Below, piece after piece: positions 42,385 through 50,816 of a stretch of DNA of 64,000 nt (its first letter is position 1; every line of letters begins with the position of its first letter). The notes under the pieces were generated by a model that searched no databases, was not told the origin of the DNA, and saw only the letters and a program-made list of their open reading frames with translations. A program made the position numbers and the translations under genes. Source of the stretch: an uncultured Burkholderiales bacterium (GTDB lineage: Bacteria; Pseudomonadota; Gammaproteobacteria; Burkholderiales; Burkholderiaceae_C); assembly GCA_903838355.1 (NCBI GenBank), contig CAILYC010000013.1:1-64000 (forward strand), in the 5' to 3' direction.

Positions 42385-43109
42385 TTCCCCCCCCCTTCTT
42401 TGGGAAGGACCAAGAGTTCGGGCAAGCGATCAACCTCAATCAACTGATCCACAAAAATCCCTTGGGTGTGAACATCATCGGGCTTGATTTCGCCCGCCTC
42501 CACCATTTTATCGACCTCTGCAATGACCACATTGCCAGCGGTCGCCATGACCACATTGAAGTTACGCATAGTGCCCTTGTAATTTAAATTACCCAAACGA
42601 TCCCCTAAATGGGCGCGAATCATGGCGAAATCAGCCTTCAATGCCTTTTCAAGAACGTAATCTTTGCCGTCGATGTTTTTGATTTCTTTGCCAATAGTGA
42701 GCTCGGTGCCAACACCGGTAGGCGTATAAAAGCCACCCAGACCACATCCCCCAGCTCGTATACGCTCCACCAAGGTTCCTTGGGGAACGAGTTCAAGTTC
42801 AACCTCCCCCTTTAAATATTTGTCTCTAAAGTCAGCTGCAGTAGGTGCGGGAAAGGACGCAATTAACTTTTTGACCAATCCATCCGCAAAAAGTCCTCCC
42901 AAAGCGAAACCACCCGTACCAGCGCCATTGCTGATGATGGTCAAATTCTTAACAGCCCTGCGCCTGAGAGCCTCAATCAACTGCCCAGGCATTCCGGCAT
43001 TGCCAAAGCCACCCAGCATAATGCTGGCGCCATCAAAAATCGACTCCACAGCTTCGGCACAACTCACAACACGCTTATCGATCAATTCACCACTCCAAAA
43101 CAAACTCAA
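42381..43109 (-). CDS. 3-oxoacid CoA-transferase subunit A
   Basis: 242 residues of the family I CoA-transferase alpha subunit. 'IMLGGFGNAGMPGQLIEALRRR' holds the G-G-F-G-x-x-G-x-P motif that binds CoA. 'NLTIISNGAGTGGFALGGLFADG' and 'FYTPTGVGTELTIGKE' are typical. The start appears to be TTG at 43109; no ATG or GTG lies in frame between it and an upstream stop codon. It is the first gene of the carboxylase operon and overlaps subunit B by four bases. The A/T-rich region before it should carry the promoter. Confidence 0.9.
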   Translation of the reverse strand: MSLFWSGELIDKRVVSCAEAVESIFDGASIMLGGFGNAGMPGQLIEALRRRAVKNLTIISNGAGTGGFALGGLFADGLVKKLIASFPAPTAADFRDKYLKGEVELELVPQGTLVERIRAGGCGLGGFYTPTGVGTELTIGKEIKNIDGKDYVLEKALKADFAMIRAHLGDRLGNLNYKGTMRNFNVVMATAGNVVIAEVDKMVEAGEIKPDDVHTQGIFVDQLIEVDRLPELLVLPKEGGGK

Positions 43110-43443
43110 ATCACCAGAAATTAGGGTTATATTTGAATCTAATTTAAGCGCTTACACCATAGGGCAAGCCCTTGATGTCTCCTGCACCAATGACCGCAAC
43201 GCAAGTTCACGTCAGTTTGATCTAGCTCAAAACCAAGGACACATCAGTGTGCTCAATCAGTTCTATACGAGATACTGCCGCGCCCCCTACAAAGAACTGC
43301 AAGACAATTTAAATATAAAGTCTTCGGGAGGTACTTGAGCGCTAAACTTGGCACCAATGGAGTCGAAATACAGATGACATTGAAGCCTACAGTCAGGTTT
43401 TGTTCAACTTGGAAAATCATTCCCATCCGAGTAATAAAAATAA
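43110..43443. other. putative promoter region of the carboxylase operon
   Basis: 334 bases without a convincing gene. It holds a 10-bp palindrome TAAGCGCTTA at 43145-43154, AGGGC-AA-GCCCT just after it, and TTGATCTAGCTCAA at 43217-43230, one base off the FNR/ANR consensus. A plus-strand frame entering from the CoA-transferase gene is an antisense shadow. Confidence 0.4.
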
Positions 43444-44469
43444 CTATTCTTCAGGAATAAATCCGGAGTCTTTGACAATATTTCCCCAACGAATCAAATC
43501 AGATTTTAATAATGCCGAAGTGTTTTCTGGAGTACTCAAAATAGGATCACTTCCCTGTTTAGCAAAAGATTCCCTCAAAGAAGGTAACTTTAGGGCTTCA
43601 TTGACCAAAGCTGACGTTTTTAAAACAATACTCCTCGGTGTGTTTGCTGGCATGAATAAGCCAAGCCATGGCTCGCACACCAAGTCGCTGTAACCCAACT
43701 CAACCATCGTTGGTACATCTGGCAAAAATCGACTTCGTTTTAGCCCTGTTGTTGCAATCGCTCTAAGTCGAGAGGTGCTCAATCGTGGCAGAGTTTCACC
43801 CAGCGAACTAAAAATACTGGCAACTTGCCCGCCCATCACATCAACCAACGCGGGCGCATTGCCCTTATAGGGAACATGGAGTAGCGGATAATTCGCAGCT
43901 TTAGCAAACATGACCCCCGTAAAGTGAGGAGCAGCACCTGCACCACTCGAAGCGTAAGCAGCGAGGCCAGGATTTAATTTACACCATGCAATGAATTCCC
44001 CTGGCGTCTTGACGCTTTCGGGCACACTAGGGCCAACACAAAATACCAATGGACTTGAATTGACAATTGAAACAGGGCTGAAATCTGCGATGGGATCGTA
44101 GTTAATCTTCTTAAAACTGTAAGGTGCTAAGGTTAGTGAAAAATCTGGTGTAAAAAGAATTGTTGAGCCATCAGGTGGGCTATTTTTAACGTATTCAACT
44201 GCAAGACGTGATGCTGCTCCGGGCTTTGCTTCAATAATGAGACCACCCGGATAGGAATCGTTCATGCCTTGAACCAACGGACGCAAAGCTGAATCAACTC
44301 CGCCGCCCGGAGGAAATCCGATGATCATGCGAGTCAATTTTACATTCTGAGCGAAAACACTATTGAATGAAGTCTCGCAAGCTAGAAGACCAATCGAATT
44401 GATGATGGCTCGACGATTAATGTTTGACACTGATGTCTCCTTGGATTTTGACTGACTCGTTTCAAGCAA
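43444..44469 (-). CDS. Bug/TctC family periplasmic receptor (7), Tat-like signal
   Basis: 341 residues. The N-terminus has a twin arginine (NINRRAIINSIG) before a weakly hydrophobic stretch that ends near SVFAQN, so Tat export is possible, which is unusual for this family. Receptor marks: 'RMIIGFPPGGGVDSALRP', 'PPDGSTILFTPDFS', 'HVPYKGNAPALVDVMGGQV', 'DVPTMVELGYSDLV'. It lies 334 bases upstream of the CoA-transferase genes on the same strand and may be part of the same substrate-use island. Confidence 0.9.
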   Translation of the reverse strand: MLETSQSKSKETSVSNINRRAIINSIGLLACETSFNSVFAQNVKLTRMIIGFPPGGGVDSALRPLVQGMNDSYPGGLIIEAKPGAASRLAVEYVKNSPPDGSTILFTPDFSLTLAPYSFKKINYDPIADFSPVSIVNSSPLVFCVGPSVPESVKTPGEFIAWCKLNPGLAAYASSGAGAAPHFTGVMFAKAANYPLLHVPYKGNAPALVDVMGGQVASIFSSLGETLPRLSTSRLRAIATTGLKRSRFLPDVPTMVELGYSDLVCEPWLGLFMPANTPRSIVLKTSALVNEALKLPSLRESFAKQGSDPILSTPENTSALLKSDLIRWGNIVKDSGFIPEE

Positions 44470-44705
44470 GACATTTGGGAAACCGATGTTGATCCAAGCT
44501 CGCTTGAACCAAGGCGACTGTACAGATCCACGCTATTAAAATAAACGATGAGAGATTCATCATAAAATTATTATTTTTAATCGAAATGACTTGTTGATAT
44601 ATAAGGGTAAACATTTAGTAGAGCTCAATTTTCAATAAAAACAGAACTTAAATCTTTGAACCACCCCTTGGGCTTCAATTTGAAACACCTATAGAAATAT
44701 TTACT

Positions 44706-45353
44706 TTATTGGGTAACTTTTTCTCTGCAAAAAAATACGACCATCATTAAAACGGCCACAAGCTCAGCAACCACAAACCCAAGGACATCTTGCGGGGCTA
44801 TACCCACAAAGGTGTTGGTCAAACTTCTAGCAACGACTACAGCAGGGTTGGCAAAGAATGTTGACGATGTAAACCAATACCCTGCTGTGACGGTCATGGC
44901 CAGCAACATTGGTATTTTGTCCTTGGATGCTGTATCACCCATTCTAATAACCGCCAACAAAACCAAGGTCGATAGAAATTCACTCACCCAAATTCCAGGG
45001 CCATTTCTGGCCTTACTTGACTCTTGAATGATCGGTAAACTGAACATGAAGTGCGTGAGCCATATTCCGCAAACTGCTCCGGCAAATTGGCAAACCCAGT
45101 ATCCGAGCATCGTCTTAACACTCAAGTGGCCCAATCTCCAACTCATCAAACTCACCGCCGGGTTAAAGTGAGCCCCTGAAATAGGCCCCAACAAGACAAT
45201 CAATACATAAAGGCCTGCGCCAGTTGCAATACTATTGCCAAGCAAAGCAACAGCACCATTTCCAGCGCCGAGGGTCTCACCCATCAACCCTGAACCCGCT
45301 ACAATTGCCAAGAGCAAAGTGGTACCGACAAATTCAGAAACGTAATTTTTCAT
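44706..45353 (-). CDS. aqpS: aquaglyceroporin of arsenic clusters (AqpS-like)
   Basis: 215 residues of the MIP family with six membrane segments and two half-helices. The first NPA box is 'GAHFNPAVS'. The second is 'FANPAVVVARSLTNTFVGI', with the V-A-R-S selectivity-filter region that resembles AqpS of Sinorhizobium meliloti. In such clusters the channel lets arsenite leave the cell after ArsC has reduced arsenate. The start overlaps the arsC stop (ATGA), which ties it to arsenic resistance. No ArsB or Acr3 pump is present here. Confidence 0.88.
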   Translation of the reverse strand: MKNYVSEFVGTTLLLAIVAGSGLMGETLGAGNGAVALLGNSIATGAGLYVLIVLLGPISGAHFNPAVSLMSWRLGHLSVKTMLGYWVCQFAGAVCGIWLTHFMFSLPIIQESSKARNGPGIWVSEFLSTLVLLAVIRMGDTASKDKIPMLLAMTVTAGYWFTSSTFFANPAVVVARSLTNTFVGIAPQDVLGFVVAELVAVLMMVVFFCREKVTQ

Positions 45354-45829
45354 TTTTGAGTGTGAATATCTTTAAGCGTCATTGAATCCAATTTGTCCAA
45401 CGGCATTTGAGCCAATAAATCAATCCTTTTTTTCAATCCATACAAGACCTCCGTGAAGGCATGCCTTTTTTCTGCTTCAGTGCCTTTAACTTGCGATGGA
45501 TCAGGAAATCCCCAGTGTGCCGTTATGGGTTGACCTGGCCAGTAGGGACAGGCTTCGCCAGCAGCTTCATCGCAGACAGTGATAATGAAATCCATCTTTG
45601 GGGCATCAGGCAAAGCGTACTCATCCCAATTCTTACTTCTAAGTTTACTTTGGTCGTAGCCAAGCTCTTTGGTGAGCTCTGCAGCAATAGGATTGACCGC
45701 AGCACCAGGCGCTGAGCCCGCTGAATAACCCGTAAAAATGCCGCTGTAATGGGTGGACGCCAAGGCTTCACCCAACACAGATCTGGAAGAGTTGTGGGTG
45801 CATAGAAATAAAATGTTGTATTTCTTCAT
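45350..45829 (-). CDS. arsC: arsenate reductase (low-molecular-weight phosphatase type)
   Basis: 159 residues. The P-loop C10-T-H-N-S-S-R16 matches C-x5-R of thioredoxin-coupled ArsC. The redox pair C86 (VCDEA) and C94 (EACPYWPG) completes the three-cysteine relay. It reduces arsenate to arsenite in the cytoplasm. ATG 45829 overlaps the arsR stop (ATGA). The longer frame to 45883 lies inside arsR. It is the middle gene of arsR-arsC-aqpS. Confidence 0.95.
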   Translation of the reverse strand: MKKYNILFLCTHNSSRSVLGEALASTHYSGIFTGYSAGSAPGAAVNPIAAELTKELGYDQSKLRSKNWDEYALPDAPKMDFIITVCDEAAGEACPYWPGQPITAHWGFPDPSQVKGTEAEKRHAFTEVLYGLKKRIDLLAQMPLDKLDSMTLKDIHTQK

Positions 45830-46155
45830 TTGCTTTTGTCCTTTTTGATGACTTGAGTTGGTAAACAAGATTTCCCGCCACAACAGTTATCCAAAAGAAA
45901 CTCGCTGAGTTTTTGAATCAACAAGGCGTTTGGTCGGTAAATGAGGTTTCTACTTTGGCGCTCGACCTTCAACAAATTGGCACTCATCAACTCCTTTAAG
46001 TGAAAACTCAATGTGGCGTTGGGGATACCGAGATGCTCAATGATCTCTGAAGGTGTCAAGCCCACATCGCCTTTTTGTACAATGAGACGAAAAACATTGA
46101 GTCGAGATTCTTGCCCTAAGGCCATAAAAGCGAGGATGGCATCTGAATTTTTCAT
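45826..46155 (-). CDS. arsR: ArsR family metalloregulator
   Basis: 109 residues with a winged helix-turn-helix ('LTPSEIIEHLGIPNATLSFHLKELMSANLL'). There is no ELCVCDL metal motif in the DNA-binding helix. Instead the C-terminus has C91-C92-G-G-K-S-C97, a cysteine cluster suited to bind As(III). It should repress its own operon and the divergent arsH until arsenite binds. An inverted repeat covers its start codon. It overlaps arsC by four bases. Confidence 0.93.
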   Translation of the reverse strand: MKNSDAILAFMALGQESRLNVFRLIVQKGDVGLTPSEIIEHLGIPNATLSFHLKELMSANLLKVERQSRNLIYRPNALLIQKLSEFLLDNCCGGKSCLPTQVIKKDKSK

Positions 46156-46177
46156 ATTTCTATAATATCAGAAATAT
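46154..46177. promoter_or_regulatory. ArsR-type operator between arsR and arsH
   Basis: ATATTTC (46154-46160) and GAAATAT (46171-46177) form 7-bp arms around a 10-base A/T-rich centre. It touches the arsR start codon and lies in the 103-base divergent region, the expected place for autoregulation. Confidence 0.6.
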
Positions 46178-46258
46178 AAAATCAATCATGAAGGTTTTAT
46201 TACAATCCAAGAAGCTCCAAAGTATTGAGCCCAATCTCTTTTTTATTGAGAACACCTG

Positions 46259-46969
46259 ATGTCTGACTTTCCCCAAGTTGAAGCCGAGCATTTCAACAAA
46301 CCAGATTTGAATCAACTTCAGACTGGACCCCTTTTCAATCATGCCCCGAGGATATTGCTGCTCTATGGCTCCCTCAGAGAGAGGTCTTTTAGTCGGCTTT
46401 TAGCCGAAGAAGCAGAACGACTATTAAAAGCCATGGGTTGCGACACCAAGTTTTTCAATCCCAGTGGCCTACCTCAGGTTGATGAGACCGTGGAGACACA
46501 CCCCAAGGTACTTGAACTCAGAGCGTTGGCTCAATGGTCAGAAGGCATGGTGTGGTCCAGCCCAGAGCGTCATGGAGCAATGACTGGCCTCATGAAATCT
46601 CAAATTGATTGGATCCCATTGAGTATGGGCGCTGTGAGGCCCACACAGGGTAAAACCCTTGCCTTGATGCAGGTCAATGGCGGATCACAATCGTTCAATG
46701 CCGTCAACCAAATGCGACTTCTTGGACGATGGATGCGAATGATCACGATCCCCAATCAATCCTCAGTTGCCAAGGCGTTTCTAGAGTTTGATGAAAACAA
46801 TCGCATGAAATCCTCAGGCTTCTACGACCGAGTCGTCGATGTCATGGAAGAGCTTGTTAAATTTACCCTACTAACCCGGTCAGCCTCACCCTATCTCACG
46901 GACCGTTATAGCGAAAGGAAAGAGACTGCTGAACAATTGATGAGCCGAGTTAATCAACAGTCGCTTTAA
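46259..46969 (+). CDS. arsH: ArsH NADPH-dependent FMN reductase
   Basis: 236 residues of the ArsH flavoprotein family. '[25 protein letters not shown]' is the FMN phosphate loop, followed by '[26 protein letters not shown]' and '[19 protein letters not shown]', all diagnostic. It reduces quinones or dyes and oxidises trivalent organoarsenicals. It is transcribed divergently from arsRC-aqpS with the operator in between, as in S. meliloti-type clusters. Confidence 0.94.
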   Translation: MSDFPQVEAEHFNKPDLNQLQTGPLFNHAPRILLLYGSLRERSFSRLLAEEAERLLKAMGCDTKFFNPSGLPQVDETVETHPKVLELRALAQWSEGMVWSSPERHGAMTGLMKSQIDWIPLSMGAVRPTQGKTLALMQVNGGSQSFNAVNQMRLLGRWMRMITIPNQSSVAKAFLEFDENNRMKSSGFYDRVVDVMEELVKFTLLTRSASPYLTDRYSERKETAEQLMSRVNQQSL

Positions 46970-46973
46970 TCAT

Positions 46974-46994
46974 GAAAGATAAATTCTTTCTTTT
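46974..46994 (+). terminator. weak terminator after arsH
   Basis: GAAAGA-TAAAT-TCTTTC forms a six-base stem five bases after the arsH stop and is followed by TTTT. The stem is A/T-rich and weak. Confidence 0.4.
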
Positions 46995-47329
46995 ACCAAA
47001 TCTGATCAGACAAAGGGACGTTAACCGTTCCTCTCTTGCTCGAACAAGGTCTGTGCAGGCCATCACAACATGCCACCCTCTCTGAGCCAATGATTGGGTG
47101 GTGTAGAAATCAACTCCTGATGAGGCAACAGTGATGATCATGGTTGGGCATCAAGAACTCATCACGCAGGAAACTTTTAACCTTTATTTTTAAATTCAAG
47201 AGCAAATGTGGCAAGAGCCTTCTGTCCTCTTTACAACATTGATCAAGCTCGTCATCTTTGCATATTGCCCAAGGTGACCGCGCATGCTTTTGGCCAACCA
47301 AAGCGCCTCATGGACTTCAAGCTCATGCT
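46995..47329. other. gene-free border region between ars cluster and SoxYZ genes
   Basis: No intact gene. The minus strand holds a decayed reductase fragment at 47031-47147, described separately. This is where the composition changes back to G/C-rich. Confidence 0.5.
47031..47147 (-). pseudogene. remnant resembling light-dependent protochlorophyllide oxidoreductase N-terminus
   Basis: About 39 codons on the minus strand read P-T-M-I-I-T-V-A-S-S-G-V, then 'FYTTQSLAQRGWHVVMAC'. This follows the start of light-dependent protochlorophyllide reductase (PTVIITGASSGVG..., then KGWHVIMACRNL) nearly residue by residue. The nucleotide-binding glycines are damaged: the G of TGASSG is V, and the last G is D. 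A stop codon sits two codons upstream, and the frame downstream loses similarity. It looks like a broken end of an LPOR-type or related SDR gene, left at the island border. Confidence 0.5.
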
Positions 47330-47650
47330 TTAGTCTTGCACTGACATGAGTTGACGAAATTCGCCAGCTTGGCCATCATCGTCGAGCCACTTGACAACCA
47401 TCAAGCCCGTGACGGTCGCCCTGACGTAGAACTCAAAGAATGGATTGGCAGCAATACCCGATGAGGTCTCGACACGCAATACCTCTTGAGCGTCATACAC
47501 ACAACTCACCCATTGAATGATATTGCGAGGGATCAAGTGACCGGTCATGTCTTGCAAGTAACCGGTCTCCATGGGATGCTGGATCAACAAGCGTACCTTG
47601 ACCACATCGCCTGACACAATTTTTTGGGGCCAAATCAGTCTTGCATTCAT
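47330..47650 (-). CDS. soxZ: SoxZ-like sulfur carrier partner
   Basis: 106 residues of the SoxZ fold. 'KVRLLIQHPMETGYLQDMTGHLIPRNII' is the family signature, and 'NPFFEFYVRATVTGLMVVKWLDDDG' gives the last strands. In Sox systems SoxZ forms a heterodimer with SoxY and presents the sulfur carrier to SoxAX, SoxB and SoxCD in the periplasm. It lies 39 bases behind a SoxY-like gene. No soxA, X, B, C or D gene is in the window. Confidence 0.9.
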   Translation of the reverse strand: MNARLIWPQKIVSGDVVKVRLLIQHPMETGYLQDMTGHLIPRNIIQWVSCVYDAQEVLRVETSSGIAANPFFEFYVRATVTGLMVVKWLDDDGQAGEFRQLMSVQD

Positions 47651-47689
47651 GTTGAAGTGTTGGCGTTTGGGTTCACTCTAAATTGCAAT

Positions 47690-48250
47690 TCAATTGGAGG
47701 CATCCACACAGGCCGATTCCGTGACGATGATGTCAGCGCTGTCGACAAGCCATCGATCGGTGTTCGTTCGCGCCAGGGCCACCACTTTTTGTGTACCCGC
47801 CAAACGCACTCGGGTGTTGAGTTCTGCCCTTGCATTCCAAGGCCCCAAGTGAAGATGGGCCATCACGAGGACGGGATTGCGCTGAGACAGCAGATAAATA
47901 TCCCGAACATGATCCTCAGGCGTCATGGGTGAGTCGACACTGACACCCAAAGGCACCGAGTTGCCATTGTCGGCCAAGATGGACAAATGAAGCTTAATGC
48001 CTGCGTGCTGGAGTTGACGCTCATTGACCACAGTCCCTTGAATCCCACCAAGCATTTCTTGCATTGAGCGCAATCGACCCGAGGTCATCATGTGCTCAAC
48101 AGGCGCGTCGGCAGCACTGGCATTTTTCATGAACCCCAAGGTGAAGAAAGAGCCCAAGCCCAAGCCCCAACCCAAAACCAACCCCTCTCGCCTTTGACGC
48201 GAAAAAAGGGGTTTAGTTTTGAGGGATCTAGACAGAAAACTCAAGCTCAT
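47690..48250 (-). CDS. soxY: SoxY-like carrier with non-canonical C-terminus
   Basis: 186 residues. A twin-arginine-like leader (SRQRREGLVLGWGLG) suggests Tat export, as for SoxY. The domain has 'VPLGVSVDSPMTPEDHVRDIYLLSQRNPVLVMAHLHLGPWNARAELNTRVRLA'-type segments, all standard for SoxY. Normal SoxY ends in V-G-G-C-G-G, the swinging arm whose cysteine carries sulfur. Here the end aligns as T-E-S-A-C182-V-D-A-S-N: the cysteine is kept but the glycines are gone and the tail is longer. No hidden GGCGG follows in any nearby frame. It may bind a different group or be impaired. Confidence 0.82.
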   Translation of the reverse strand: MSLSFLSRSLKTKPLFSRQRREGLVLGWGLGLGSFFTLGFMKNASAADAPVEHMMTSGRLRSMQEMLGGIQGTVVNERQLQHAGIKLHLSILADNGNSVPLGVSVDSPMTPEDHVRDIYLLSQRNPVLVMAHLHLGPWNARAELNTRVRLAGTQKVVALARTNTDRWLVDSADIIVTESACVDASN

Positions 48251-48333
48251 GGTGTTGTATCCCCATTATCACCAACCCCTCAAGACCCATGAAGTACCAG
48301 GGGACTTGATGAATTGGCACAGAGTGACTCATG

Positions 48334-50565
48334 TCAGGCCGACGCCAAAACCTGGTTGAACGTGGCGCTGGGGCGCATGACATCGGTCATTTTCTTCACG
48401 TCAGGCAAGAAATATCCACCGATCTCAACCGCTTTGCCTTGAACACTCAGGAGCTCAGCCACAATCTTTTTCTCGTTCTCGGCCAAGGACTTGGCCAAGG
48501 GGGTGAAATACGATTGCAACTCTTTGTCCTCGGTCTGGGCGGACAATTCCTGCGCCCAGTAAAGCGCCAAATAGAACTGGCTGCCACGGTTGTCGAGCTC
48601 ACCGGTCTTGGTTGATGGGTTCTTGTTATTGTTGAGCAGTTGACCGGTGGCCGCATCGAGCGCCTTGGCCACGAGCTTGGCTTTGTTGTTGTGGGTCTTG
48701 ATCCCCAACTCCTCAATACTCGCCGCCAGGGCCAAAAACTCACCCAAGGAATCCCAACGCAAATGGTTTTCTTCCAACAGTTGTTTGACGTGCTTAGGAG
48801 CAGAACCGCCCGCACCTGTCTCGTACAAACCGCCACCCGCCATCAAAGGCACAATGGAGAGCATTTTGGAGCTCGTGCCAAGTTCCATGATAGGGAACAA
48901 ATCGGTCAAATAGTCGCGCAAAATGTTGCCCGTGACAGAGATGGTGTCAATGCCACGGATCACGCGCTCTAAAGAGAAGCGAATGGCGCGCACTTGGGAC
49001 ATGATGTGAATATCCAAGCCCTGGGTATCATGGTCTTTCAAATAGACATTGACCTTTTTGATGAGCTCGGCCTCGTGTGGGCGATAGGGGTCGAGCCAAA
49101 ACACCGCCGTCATCCCTGAGTTGCGAGCACGTGTGACGGCCAACTTCACCCAGTCGCGAATGGGTGCGTCTTTGACTTGGCACATGCGCCAAATGTCGCC
49201 CTCGCCCACGTCTTGCGAGATCAGCACTTCGCCAGTGGCATTGTCCACAATCCGTGCTTGACCAGCTTCTGGAGCTTCAAAGGTTTTGTCGTGCGAGCCA
49301 TACTCTTCAGCCTGTTGTGCCATCAAACCCACATTGGGCACCGTGCCCATGGTCTTGGGGTCAAAGCGGCCATTGGTTTTGCAAAAATTGATGGTCTCTT
49401 GGTAAATGCGAGCAAAGGTGCTCTCTGGAATCACCGCCTTGGTGTCCTTGAGTTTACCGTCAGCCCCGTACATCTTGCCGCCGACTCGAATCATGGCGGG
49501 CATGGAGGCGTCCACGATCACATCGTTGGGCGCGTGCAAATTGGTGATACCTTTGTCTGAGTCGACCATTGCCAACTCAGGACGTGTTGCCGCACAGGCT
49601 TTCATGTCGGCCAAGACCTCGTCACGTTTGGCTTGGTGCAAAGTCTGCAGTTTGTCGTACAAATTGACCAACCCGTTGTTGACATTGACGCCGATTTCTT
49701 CAAACAGTTTGGCGTGTTTGGCAAAAACGTCTTTGTAATACACCCGAACAGCGTGACCAAAAACGATGGGGTGAGACACCTTCATCATGGTGGCCTTCAA
49801 GTGCAAAGAAAACAGCATGCCGGTCTTCACCGCATCTTGCATTTCAACTTCGAAGAAATCACACAGGGCCTTTTTGCTCATGAACATGCTGTCGATGATT
49901 TCACCGGCGAGCAGCGCGAGCTTGGGTTTCAAGACCACCGTTTTACCGCTTTGGGTGAGAATCTCCATGCGAACTTCACGCGCTTTGTCAAGGGTCATGG
50001 ACTTCTCGCCGTGGTAGAAGTCGCCGTCTTTCATCGTGGCCACATGGGTGCGCGACGCCTGGCTCCACTCACCCATGCTGTGGGGATTTTTGCGAGCAAA
50101 GTTTTTGACCGCCAAGGGGGCACGGCGGTCTGAATTGCCCTCACGAAGAACGGGGTTCACGGCCGAACCCATGCACTTGGAGTAGCGAGCACGAATGGCT
50201 TTGTCGGCGTCGGTTTTGGGGTCTTCTGGAAAGTTCGGAAGGGCAAAACCCTTGCTTTGCAACTCTTGGATACAGGCAATCAGTTGCGGGACCGATGCGC
50301 TGATGTTGGGCAACTTGATGATGTTGGTCTCGGGCAAAAGCGTCAATCGACCCAACTCCGCCAAGTTGTCGGGCAGTTTTTGCGCGTCACTCAAAAACTC
50401 AGGGAACTCTCCCAAGATGCGGGCCGCCACAGAAATGTCGCTTTGAGCGACCTCGATACCCGCAGGTTTGGCAAAGGTGCGAATAATGGGTAAAAAAGAA
50501 GCAGTCGCCAAAAGTGGCGCTTCATCCGTCAAGGTGTAGATGATTTTTGAGGTTGGGGCTGTCAT
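48334..50565 (-). CDS. icd: isocitrate dehydrogenase, NADP-dependent, monomeric
   Basis: 743 residues, the normal length of the monomeric IDH (IDH-II) family, unrelated in size to the dimeric enzyme. '[22 protein letters not shown]' opens the protein, followed by '[18 protein letters not shown]', '[26 protein letters not shown]', '[14 protein letters not shown]' and '[27 protein letters not shown]'. It makes 2-oxoglutarate and NADPH in the citric acid cycle. It is a single-gene unit transcribed leftward. Confidence 0.97.
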   Translation of the reverse strand: MTAPTSKIIYTLTDEAPLLATASFLPIIRTFAKPAGIEVAQSDISVAARILGEFPEFLSDAQKLPDNLAELGRLTLLPETNIIKLPNISASVPQLIACIQELQSKGFALPNFPEDPKTDADKAIRARYSKCMGSAVNPVLREGNSDRRAPLAVKNFARKNPHSMGEWSQASRTHVATMKDGDFYHGEKSMTLDKAREVRMEILTQSGKTVVLKPKLALLAGEIIDSMFMSKKALCDFFEVEMQDAVKTGMLFSLHLKATMMKVSHPIVFGHAVRVYYKDVFAKHAKLFEEIGVNVNNGLVNLYDKLQTLHQAKRDEVLADMKACAATRPELAMVDSDKGITNLHAPNDVIVDASMPAMIRVGGKMYGADGKLKDTKAVIPESTFARIYQETINFCKTNGRFDPKTMGTVPNVGLMAQQAEEYGSHDKTFEAPEAGQARIVDNATGEVLISQDVGEGDIWRMCQVKDAPIRDWVKLAVTRARNSGMTAVFWLDPYRPHEAELIKKVNVYLKDHDTQGLDIHIMSQVRAIRFSLERVIRGIDTISVTGNILRDYLTDLFPIMELGTSSKMLSIVPLMAGGGLYETGAGGSAPKHVKQLLEENHLRWDSLGEFLALAASIEELGIKTHNNKAKLVAKALDAATGQLLNNNKNPSTKTGELDNRGSQFYLALYWAQELSAQTEDKELQSYFTPLAKSLAENEKKIVAELLSVQGKAVEIGGYFLPDVKKMTDVMRPSATFNQVLASA

Positions 50566-50643
50566 GTGTTTGTTTTCCTAAAAGTGACCGTGGCGAGTGG
50601 GGTATCGACGAGGCGTGACTTGGAAAAACGCAACACAAGCGAG

Positions 50644-50674
50644 CACAAAAAAAGCCCATGTGTCCATGGGCTTT
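50644..50674 (-). terminator. Rho-independent terminator after the second molybdenum hydroxylase
   Basis: AAAGCCCATG and CATGGGCTTT form 10-bp arms around TGTC. On the minus strand the stem is followed by TTTT. It lies 143 bases beyond the stop of the minus-strand large-subunit gene and before icd. Confidence 0.8.
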
Positions 50675-50816
50675 GAGCAAAGGGCTTAGGCGCAATCCAA
50701 GACAGCAAACTCCATTCGGAGCACTGTCAGATTATAGTCCCTACCATCCCACCCAAAGCCCGCCCCATCCCTGTCGGGACTAGGGCTTACTCTGGAGAGA
50801 GAGATGGCCTCTTGTC

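Noticed and set aside
42820-43338. 172-residue plus-strand frame over the CoA-transferase start and its promoter region
   Set aside because: More than half is antisense to the CoA-transferase A gene, and the rest has no recognisable domain.
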